DNA of 64,000 bases. Source: Bradyrhizobium diazoefficiens USDA 110. GTDB taxonomy: Bacteria > Pseudomonadota > Alphaproteobacteria > Rhizobiales > Xanthobacteraceae. This document shows positions 57,358 through 64,000 of this stretch, piece after piece. Within the stretch, counting starts at the first letter, position 1. Each line of letters begins with the position of its first letter. The DNA lies in contig NC_004463.1 in NCBI RefSeq assembly GCF_000011365.1, forward strand, positions 2,838,001-2,902,000. The letters run 5' to 3'. A program made the position numbers and the translations under genes. A model generated the notes under the pieces. It had not been told where the DNA came from and did not search any database. It was given only the letters and a program-made list of their open reading frames with translations.

Positions 57358-58084
57358 GGCGCGCGCCCAGGAAGAATTCGATGTTGCCGTCGCCGCCGGT
57401 GATCGGCGAGGGGAACACCGCGATGTCGGTGCAGCCGAGCGAGGCGGCAAAGGCCGCGATGTCGTCGCAGATCTGCTGATGCACGGCGGCGTCGCGGATG
57501 ATGCCCTTCTTGTTGTGCTTCCGCTCGGCCTCGAATTGCGGCTTGATCAGCGCCAGCAGGCTCATCGGCGCGGCCGCCAGCGACAGCGCCACGGGCAGCA
57601 CGGCCTTCAGCGAGATGAAGCTGACGTCGATCACGACGACATCGGGCCGCGCCGGCAGGCGTCTGCCTTCATAGGCGCGGATGTCGGTCTCCTCCATCGA
57701 CACGATTTTCGGATGATCGCGCAGCGAGGGATGCAACTGGCTGGTGCCGACATCGATGGCGAACACCAGGCTTGCGCCATTGGCCAGCAGCACCTCGGTG
57801 AAACCGCCGGTGGAGGCACCGACGTCGAGGCAGACATGGTCCTCGATCTCGATCGGGTAGCGTTCCAGCGCGCCGGCGAGCTTGACGCCGCCGCGCGACA
57901 CGTAGGGGTGCGCGGGCTCGGCCTGGATCACCGCATCCTCGGCGATGGTCTCCGACGGCTTCGTCACCTGCTTGTCGTCGGCAGTGACGAGGCCGGCCTC
58001 GATGGCCGCGCGCGCCCGTGCCCGGCTCTCGAACAGGCCGCGCTCGACCAGCAGAATATCCGCGCGTTTGCGGGAAGGGGACAT
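57350..58084 (-). CDS. tlyA: TlyA-type rRNA 2'-O-methyltransferase
   Basis: A 244-residue protein: N-terminal S4 RNA-binding domain ([20 protein letters not shown]), then an FtsJ-like Rossmann methyltransferase ([44 protein letters not shown]). TlyA makes 2'-O-methylcytidines in 16S and 23S rRNA and influences capreomycin sensitivity. It is coupled to the downstream RlmD-like gene. Rhizobial tlyA genes often sit near dxs, as here. Confidence 0.94.
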
Positions 58085-58098
58085 CACGCTCTCATGAG

Positions 58099-58146
58099 AC
58101 GATTCTTGGAACGATTCTTGGACCGATTCTTGGGACGATTGATGCG
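58099..58146. repeat. 12-bp tandem repeat
   Basis: ACGATTCTTGGA twice, then CCGATTCTTGGG and a decayed fourth unit ACGATTGATGCG, filling the gap between the deoxyribosyltransferase stop and the tlyA start. Confidence 0.8.
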
Positions 58147-58147
58147 C

Positions 58148-58702
58148 TTATGGTGCAATCAATCGCGCGGCCGCCATCCGGACGCAAGCCTCGAACGCGG
58201 CGAGATCGTGCCAGACGTCGATCGGCATCGTGGCCGGCGTCACCAGCGGGCAGCCGTGCAGTTCCAGCGCATAGATCATCATGAGGTTGTCGACGAGGCC
58301 AAAATCCTCGACCGTCAGGCCCTGCGCATCGACCAGCCGCCCGTCCTCTGACGTGACGTCCACGAAACGGCCGACGCGGTCGGCATAGGTGGCGCCATCG
58401 TTGGAATAGGCGAGACACAATTTACGGCGCCCGGCCATGTAGCCAAGCTCGTAGACGGTCCCGGGATCGGCGCCGGCACCGCGGAACGGCGTCAGGTTGG
58501 CGATGATGGCGTCGGCCGCATCCATCATCGCCTCGTTGCCGCAAAAGATCTGCCGCGAGGCGTCGGGGGCGGTGAGGTCGATCTCGTTGTCGAGAGGATA
58601 AAGGCCGGTGAGCCCGAAGCGCTCGCAGATCTCGGCCTTGCGCCGGCCGATCTCGACCGCATCCGGCAGGAACACGTCGGGGCCTGCCAGATAGATTTTC
58701 AT
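58148..58702 (-). CDS. Nucleoside 2-deoxyribosyltransferase
   Basis: A 184-residue NDT-family protein: IYLAGPDVFLPDAVEIGRRK, IDLTAPDASRQIFCGNEAMM, ADAIIANLTPFRGAGADPGT and VYELGYMAGRRKL. The Glu in GTVYELGY is the catalytic residue. Transfers deoxyribose between bases in nucleotide salvage. The internal ATG is chosen because upstream sequence belongs to the REP element. Same direction as tlyA. Confidence 0.92.
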   Translation of the reverse strand: MKIYLAGPDVFLPDAVEIGRRKAEICERFGLTGLYPLDNEIDLTAPDASRQIFCGNEAMMDAADAIIANLTPFRGAGADPGTVYELGYMAGRRKLCLAYSNDGATYADRVGRFVDVTSEDGRLVDAQGLTVEDFGLVDNLMMIYALELHGCPLVTPATMPIDVWHDLAAFEACVRMAAARLIAP

Positions 58703-58756
58703 GGGGGACTGCTCAGAAGAAATCAGGCGAGCTGCAAACCGCGGCGAAAACTGCGC

Positions 58757-58882
58757 TCCCTCCCCCGCCTGCGGGGGAGGGTTGGGGAGAGGGTGTCTCG
58801 ACAATCGAGAGCCCCCTGGAGGAATAAGCCCTCACCCGGATCGCTTTCGCGATCCGACCTCTCCCGTAAGCGGGAGAGGTGA
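58757..58882. repeat. REP-like palindrome cluster
   Basis: CGGATCGC / GCGATCCG (58837-58856) and ACCTCTCCCG / CGGGAGAGGT (58857-58880) with loops TTTC and TAAG, plus CCCCCGCCTGCGGGGG upstream. Same building blocks as at 16655-16815. It lies directly after dxs and may help end its transcript. Confidence 0.8.
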
Positions 58883-58888
58883 AACCAA

Positions 58889-60817
58889 TCAAGCCAGCTT
58901 GACCGTCTCGGTCTTCACGTCCTTGCCGAGCGCCTCGAACACCTTGGCGACGATGCCCTTGGCGTCGAGACCGGCACGGGCGTACATCGCGGCCGGCGTG
59001 TCGTGGTCCTGGAACACGTCGGGCAGCACCATCGTGCGGAACTTGACCATGCCGCTGTCGAGCGCACCCTGGTCTGTCAGGAACTGCGCGACGTGCGAGC
59101 CGAAGCCGCCGACCGAGCCTTCCTCGATCGTGATCAGGATCTCGTGGTCGCGGGCGAGCTTGAGCACCAGCTCGGTGTCCAGCGGCTTCATGAAGCGCGC
59201 GTCCGCAATGGTGGTCGAAAGGCCGTGCGCGGCGAGCTCGTCGGCTGCCTTCTCGCATTCGGCGAGGCGGGTGCCGAACGAGAGCAGGGCGATCTTGCTG
59301 CCCTGGCGGATCATGCGGCCCTTGCCGATCTCGAGCGGAATGCCGACCTCGGGCATCTCGATGCCGCGGCCTTCGCCGCGCGGATAGCGCAGCGAGCTCG
59401 GACGGTCGTCGATCGCGACCTGGGTTGCCACCATGTGCACGAGCTCGGCCTCGTCGGCCGCCGCCATGATCACCATGTTCGGCAGGCAGCCGAGATAGGC
59501 GTTGTCGAACGAGCCGGCATGCGTCGCGCCGTCGGCGCCGACGAGGCCGGCGCGGTCGATGGCGAAGCGGACGGGCAGGTTCTGGATCGCGACGTCATGG
59601 ACGATCTGGTCGTAGCCGCGTTGCAGGAAGGTCGAGTAGATCGCGCAGAACGGCTTGTAGCCTTCGCTCGCAAGACCGGCGGCAAAGGTCACCGCGTGCT
59701 GCTCGGCGATGCCGACGTCGAAGGTGCGGTCCGGGAACGCCTTGTTGAAGATGTCGACGCCGGTGCCGGACGGCATCGCCGCGGTGATGGCGACGATCTT
59801 CTCGTCCTTCTGCGCTTCCTTGACGAGGCTCTGGCCGAACACGTTCTGGTAGGCGGGCGCGTTCGGCTTGGCCTTGGCTTGCGTGCCGGTCGCGACGTCG
59901 AACTTGACGACGGCATGGTACTTGTCGGCGGAAGCTTCCGCCGGGCCGTAACCCTTGCCCTTCTGCGTCACCACGTGGACCAGGATCGGGCCTTCCTCCA
60001 TGTCGCGGACGTTCTTCAGCACGGGCAGGAGGTGGTCGAGGTTATGGCCGTCGATCGGGCCGACGTAATAGAAGCCGAGCTCCTCGAACAGCGTGCCGCC
60101 GTCCATCATGAAGCCGCGCGAATATTCCTCGACGCGGTTGGCGCGGTTGGCGATGATCTTGGGCAGGCGCTTGTTGATCTGCTTGGCCGCCTCGCGCAGC
60201 GTGCGATAGGTCTTGCCGGAATACAGGCGCGACAGATAGGCGCTCATGGCGCCGACCGGCGGCGCGATCGACATGTCGTTGTCGTTGAGGATGACGATCA
60301 GGCGCGAGTTCATCGCCCCGGCATTGTTCATGGCCTCATAGGCCATGCCCGCCGACATCGCCCCGTCACCGATGACGGCGATAACGTTGTTCTTGCCGCC
60401 GGAGAGGTCGCGTGCCACGGCCATGCCGAGGCCGGCGGAGATCGAGGTCGAGGAATGTGCCGCGCCGAACGGATCGTAGTCGCTCTCGCTGCGCTTGGTG
60501 AAGCCGGACAGGCCGCCGCCGGTGCGCAGGGTGCGGATGCGGTCGCGCCGCCCGGTGAGGATCTTGTGCGGATAGGCCTGGTGGCCGACGTCCCAGATCA
60601 GCCGGTCGCGCGGCGTGTCGAAGACGTAATGGATCGCGGTGGTGAGCTCGACCACGCCGAGACCCGCGCCGAAGTGACCGCCGGTTACCGAGACGGCATC
60701 GATGGTCTCCTGCCGCAGCTCGTCGGCGACCTGGCGAACCTGCTCGATCTTGAGCTTGCGCAGGTCGTCCGGCGTCCGGATGGTGTCGAGAAGCGGCGTC
60801 TTACTGTATGCGTTCAC
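58889..60817 (-). CDS. dxs: 1-deoxy-D-xylulose-5-phosphate synthase
   Basis: A 642-residue thiamine-diphosphate enzyme: [36 protein letters not shown] (TPP motif), [25 protein letters not shown] and YPRGEGRG. It joins pyruvate and glyceraldehyde 3-phosphate, the first step of the MEP isoprenoid pathway. GTG start with TTGGAAATC upstream is chosen over a further upstream frame extension. A 585-bp gap separates it from xseB on the same strand. Confidence 0.97.
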   Translation of the reverse strand: MNAYSKTPLLDTIRTPDDLRKLKIEQVRQVADELRQETIDAVSVTGGHFGAGLGVVELTTAIHYVFDTPRDRLIWDVGHQAYPHKILTGRRDRIRTLRTGGGLSGFTKRSESDYDPFGAAHSSTSISAGLGMAVARDLSGGKNNVIAVIGDGAMSAGMAYEAMNNAGAMNSRLIVILNDNDMSIAPPVGAMSAYLSRLYSGKTYRTLREAAKQINKRLPKIIANRANRVEEYSRGFMMDGGTLFEELGFYYVGPIDGHNLDHLLPVLKNVRDMEEGPILVHVVTQKGKGYGPAEASADKYHAVVKFDVATGTQAKAKPNAPAYQNVFGQSLVKEAQKDEKIVAITAAMPSGTGVDIFNKAFPDRTFDVGIAEQHAVTFAAGLASEGYKPFCAIYSTFLQRGYDQIVHDVAIQNLPVRFAIDRAGLVGADGATHAGSFDNAYLGCLPNMVIMAAADEAELVHMVATQVAIDDRPSSLRYPRGEGRGIEMPEVGIPLEIGKGRMIRQGSKIALLSFGTRLAECEKAADELAAHGLSTTIADARFMKPLDTELVLKLARDHEILITIEEGSVGGFGSHVAQFLTDQGALDSGMVKFRTMVLPDVFQDHDTPAAMYARAGLDAKGIVAKVFEALGKDVKTETVKLA

Positions 60818-61402
60818 GGCGATTTCCAATTTGTCAGCGCCGGAAGGTCGTTCCGGTGCGCGATGGGTTTGCACAATATCGGCGCAGCGCGAGTCCTTAA
60901 ACCGTCGGAGCCACCTGCATGGGGCAAGGCCCCGTCTTCAAGCTTAGGTGAGCTTAAGTGCGCTCCGGTTCAGTCTCTGTGATCCCTGTCACTTAGATCG
61001 GCTTCGTCCGTCCCAGCCAATTTCATTAGCAATTTGAAGCACTTGTCGTCGGTAATCGATGCCTACGCAAGGCTAACAAAAAGCCACACTCCGCGCAGCT
61101 TTACACCAAAGCTTGGGCCAAAGCCAACCCGCTGGGGCGATTACGGGCATGCGCCTGCAACCCCCGGGCCAGAGTGGTTAACTGCGGCGCCCGCGGCGGG
61201 GTTCCTGCCTTGCCCGGTTCCCCGGCAGGATTTTCGGCGAGAGGAGGGCTATTTTCCGCTCGATTCGCGGGGCCGAATGGCCCCGGCGGGGGAATTCTTC
61301 GATCTCGGTGCCCGACCGCCCGCCCCATGAGCACACACAGCTGCGTGCGATCATGAAAAAATTGCAGGCGTCCGATGCCGAAAGAGGCTTGGTCGGGGTC
61401 CC
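60818..61402. other. 585-bp gene-free region upstream of dxs
   Basis: No convincing gene on either strand. It holds a perfect hairpin CGGGGCC GAAT GGCCCCG (61268-61285) and CCTGCC / GGCAGG near 61206. The dxs promoter must lie here. No known RNA family recognised; short frames present are not supported. Confidence 0.5.
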
Positions 61403-61654
61403 TTACTGGACGTCGAGCGGTGCGGTGCCGGTGGCCTGGCCGCTCGCATCCGTGGTGATCTTGTCGACGCGGGCTTCGGCCTGGCGCAGCAGTTCCTCGC
61501 AACGGCGCTTCAGCGCTTCGCCGCGCTCGTAGATCGTCACGGATTCCTCGAGCGGCACCTTGCCGTCCTCGAGCCGCTTCACGATCGTCTCGAGTTCCTC
61601 GATCGCGCGCTCGAAGGTGAGCCTGGAGACGTCGACTTGGGTATTTTCGGCCAT
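61403..61654 (-). CDS. xseB: Exodeoxyribonuclease VII small subunit
   Basis: An 83-residue helical protein with the XseB pattern: LTFERAIEELETIVKRLEDG, KVPLEESVTIYERGEALKRR and CEELLRQAEARVDKI. It forms ExoVII with XseA, which degrades single-stranded DNA from both ends. xseA is not in the window. It sits between the HDAC-like gene and dxs, the order usual in rhizobia. Confidence 0.95.
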   Translation of the reverse strand: MAENTQVDVSRLTFERAIEELETIVKRLEDGKVPLEESVTIYERGEALKRRCEELLRQAEARVDKITTDASGQATGTAPLDVQ

Positions 61655-61728
61655 ATCCGTTTCCGATTGCCCGATTCGCTTGCCTCGCAGTGAAGGCGGG
61701 TTTTGCGGGCTTAATGTGGCGGGCGTCG

Positions 61729-62658
61729 TCAGGCGCCCATCAGGGCGCCGACATGCGCCGTAACAGATTCTTTCAGTCCTTGCAGGTCATAGCCGCCCTC
61801 GAGCACCGAAACAACGCGGCCTCCGGCGGTCCTGTCGGCAAGGTCCATCAGCTTGCGCGTCACCCAGGCATAATCCTCCGCGCGCAGATTCAGCGAGGCC
61901 AGCGGATCGCGATAATGTGCATCGAAGCCCGCAGAGATGATGAGGAGCTCGGGGCTGAATTTTTCGAGCTGCGGCAGAATCAGGTTCTCGAAAGCGCTGC
62001 GGAATTCCGGGCCACCGTCCTCGGACGCCAGCGGCGCGTTGACGATGGTGTCGTGGTCGCCGCGTTCGCCCTTCGCGCCGGTGCCCGGAAACAGCGGCAT
62101 CTGGTGCGTCGAGCAGTACATCACCGTGGGGTCCGACCAGAAGATGTCCTGCGTGCCGTTGCCGTGATGCACGTCGAAATCGACGATGGCCGCGCGCGTG
62201 ATGCCGTATTTGCGCTGCGCGTGACGCGCGGCGATCGCAACATTGTCGAAGAAGCAGAAGCCCATCGGCTTGCCGATCTCGGCGTGATGGCCGGGCGGGC
62301 GCACCGCGACGAAGGCGTTGCGGTGCTCGCCCGCCATCACCGCTTCGGTCGCCGCGACCGCGCCGCCGACGCCGCGCATCACCGCTTCCCAGGTGCCCGG
62401 CGACATCGAGGTGTCGCCGTCGATATAGACGAGCCCGCTGGACGGCGCGATGTGGCGCAGCTCGGTGACGTAGTGCTCGTTGTGGCAGAGCGTGACGAGA
62501 TCGAGATCGCCCTCCGGCGCCTGGTCGCGGACCAGGAACTGGAAGCGCTCGTGCGACAGCGCTTCCTCCACTGCGCGCAAGCGGTCCGGCCTTTCGGGAT
62601 GTCCCGGCGGCGTGACGTGGTCGAGGCAGGCCTTGTGGGAGAGGAGAAGCGTGCTCAT
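61729..62658 (-). CDS. Histone deacetylase family protein
   Basis: A 309-residue arginase/deacetylase-fold enzyme with zinc and catalytic motifs [36 protein letters not shown] and [15 protein letters not shown], ending [10 protein letters not shown]. Bacterial members deacetylate polyamines, acetoin-related compounds or proteins. Ends 74 bp upstream of xseB, in the same direction, so probably in an operon. Confidence 0.92.
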   Translation of the reverse strand: MSTLLLSHKACLDHVTPPGHPERPDRLRAVEEALSHERFQFLVRDQAPEGDLDLVTLCHNEHYVTELRHIAPSSGLVYIDGDTSMSPGTWEAVMRGVGGAVAATEAVMAGEHRNAFVAVRPPGHHAEIGKPMGFCFFDNVAIAARHAQRKYGITRAAIVDFDVHHGNGTQDIFWSDPTVMYCSTHQMPLFPGTGAKGERGDHDTIVNAPLASEDGGPEFRSAFENLILPQLEKFSPELLIISAGFDAHYRDPLASLNLRAEDYAWVTRKLMDLADRTAGGRVVSVLEGGYDLQGLKESVTAHVGALMGA

Positions 62659-62792
62659 CAGGTCGGGCTCACTGGGAACGGGCTCTTGACGTCGCTTGGC
62701 GCATCCGGCGCCAAAACGCAATGCAAAACGCAATCTATGCGCTCCACCGGGAATGGCAAACGGTTGTCCCGTTCCGGCCCGTTTGATCCGGA

Positions 62793-64000
62793 TCAATTCA
62801 CGCGCAGGATGCGGCTCAGCGGCAACGGGCCGATCGGCCCGTGCGCCTGGAAAAACGCGAACAACGCGTCGGCGTCGTACCCGCCATATTGCGGCGCCGT
62901 GCCCTGTCTGGCGACCGTGAAGCCGTCGCCGCCGACGGCGAGGTAATCGTTGAGGGTGACGCGGTAGCCGCTTCCGGGCTCGATCGGCCTGCCGTTGAGC
63001 GTCATCCTCTCGGCCATCACGCGTTCGCCGAACGGCTTCGACGCATCCCAGGCGTAGCTGAACCCGTTCGACACCTGGAGGATTCGCGGCCGCTTCGGAT
63101 CGAGCCATTGCTGCTCCAGCATCACCTTGAGCTGGTTGCCTGTCAGCGTCATGGTGACGAGGCGGTTGCGGAACGGCTGGCTCGCGAACAGCTCGCCGAA
63201 GGACACCGCTCCGTTCTCCTTCGGAACGATATCGGTGCGGATGCCGCCGGGATTGGTGAGCGCGATGACAGCGCTGCCATTCATGGCCTCCTTGGTCGCG
63301 GCGAGCTGCGCGTCCGCGATGACGTCGCCGAGCGGGCTTTCACCGGCTTCGTTCGGAATGCGCGACAGCGTCTGCGTCACCGATCCGGCCGGGCGATTGG
63401 CGATCGGCGCGGCGAGCTTGTCATAGGCCTCGATCAGCGCGGTCTGCTCCGCGTCCTTCGCCAGCGAGGCATTGGCGACGATGACGTTCTCGGCCTTGGC
63501 GGCGACGATGTCGCGCGTTGCCGGATCGAGCTTGAGATCGATCGCCGTGACCAGCGTGCCGTACTTGTCGCCGCTCGTCACCAGCCGTCCGTCGATATTG
63601 CAGACATAGGCGCGATGGGTGTGGCCGCTGACGACGACATCGACGGCGCGATCGAATTTCTTCACGATCTCGACGATCGGCCCCGAAATGCCCGGGCATT
63701 CATTGTGGTCGCCGGCAGGCTCGCCACCTTCGTGGATCAGCACGACGATCGCTTCCACCCCGCGCGCCTTCAGTTGCGGCACCAGCGCATTCACCGTTTC
63801 GGCCTCGTCGCGGAATTCGAGGCCGGCAATGCCCGAGGGCGACACGATGCCGGCGGTGCCTTTCAAGGTCAGCCCGATGAAGGCGACGGGAATGCCGTCG
63901 AACTCACGGATCTCATACGGCGGCAGCACGCTTTGACCGGTCGCCGTCTCCACGGTGGAGGCGGCGAGATAGTGAAATTTGGCGCCCGTGAAGGGATGCG
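62793..64000 (-). CDS. Bifunctional metallophosphatase/5'-nucleotidase, 5' end outside window
   Basis: About 402 residues are present, the start lying beyond the right edge. [20 protein letters not shown] and [17 protein letters not shown] are part of the metallophosphatase domain; the C-terminal 5'-nucleotidase domain follows ([58 protein letters not shown]). Such enzymes are usually exported and hydrolyse nucleotides or UDP-sugars. An apparent internal start at 63953 is only a GTG; homology continues upstream of it. Confidence 0.92.
   Translation of the reverse strand, partial: HPFTGAKFHYLAASTVETATGQSVLPPYEIREFDGIPVAFIGLTLKGTAGIVSPSGIAGLEFRDEAETVNALVPQLKARGVEAIVVLIHEGGEPAGDHNECPGISGPIVEIVKKFDRAVDVVVSGHTHRAYVCNIDGRLVTSGDKYGTLVTAIDLKLDPATRDIVAAKAENVIVANASLAKDAEQTALIEAYDKLAAPIANRPAGSVTQTLSRIPNEAGESPLGDVIADAQLAATKEAMNGSAVIALTNPGGIRTDIVPKENGAVSFGELFASQPFRNRLVTMTLTGNQLKVMLEQQWLDPKRPRILQVSNGFSYAWDASKPFGERVMAERMTLNGRPIEPGSGYRVTLNDYLAVGGDGFTVARQGTAPQYGGYDADALFAFFQAHGPIGPLPLSRILRVN

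Noticed and set aside
59003..60982. 659-residue open frame on the plus strand
   Set aside because: Antisense to dxs; arginine/histidine/valine-rich shadow with no motif.
61034..61330. 98-residue frame in the gap upstream of dxs
   Set aside because: Pro/Arg/Ala-rich with no domain and no ribosome-binding site; probably random.

Overview
The window is chromosomal DNA from a high-GC alphaproteobacterium, most likely a Bradyrhizobium. This rests on the very high GC, the gene families, the many small Bradyrhizobium-type proteins, the GGAAC-N16-NGTT promoter motifs and the many REP-like palindromes between genes. No rRNA, tRNA, CRISPR array, phage, insertion sequence or symbiosis gene was recognised. 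Coding strand alternates often, and most genes are housekeeping or conserved hypothetical.

Left part (1-13.6 kb): a general-stress-like neighbourhood. It holds many short proteins (DUF6496, a PRC-barrel protein, small disordered, membrane and secreted proteins) around a two-gene sensor operon. That operon encodes a 2095-residue soluble hybrid kinase with 11 near-identical 92-residue HAMP units, GAF, HisKA/HATPase and three receiver domains, followed by a REC-PAS-HWE kinase. Motifs of the form GGAAC-N16-NGTT, the known EcfG sigma-factor promoter type, lie upstream of at least eight of these genes, including the sensor operon.

13.6-31 kb: an HxlR regulator divergent from an SDR-like and a nitronate-monooxygenase-like gene, with three perfect palindromes between them. 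Then follow PhoD phosphatase, aldo/keto reductase, a short HTH protein, a PLP aminotransferase, a DUF3124 protein, a CPA2 antiporter, RibB with a degenerate GTP cyclohydrolase II half, glutaryl-CoA dehydrogenase, an MBL hydrolase, a DUF1499 protein and an acyl-CoA synthetase.

31-46 kb: cell-envelope genes (extensin-like, L,D-transpeptidase lipoprotein), CorA, an SDR, PdxH, a DnaJ-like chaperone, an ECF sigma/anti-sigma pair, FabI, a phosphoglycerate-mutase-like phosphatase, AroC, a class III cyclase, and a translationally coupled pair made of a substrate-binding protein and an FAD oxidoreductase.

46-49.5 kb: the most striking regulated unit. A fluoride riboswitch with a transcription terminator precedes an operon of an MFS transporter, two CrcB fluoride-channel subunits, a DUF190 protein and possibly ClpS. 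Beside it lie remnants of a LysR gene and of a second clpS 3' end.

49.6-64 kb: a DUF1194 VWA protein, a duplicated-domain protein, enoyl-CoA hydratase, a carboxymuconolactone-decarboxylase-like protein, a methyltransferase, a nitroreductase-like Tat protein, then an isoprenoid/RNA-modification block on the minus strand (HDAC-like protein, XseB, Dxs, nucleoside deoxyribosyltransferase, TlyA, an RlmD-like methyltransferase). The window ends in a 5'-nucleotidase gene cut by the right edge.
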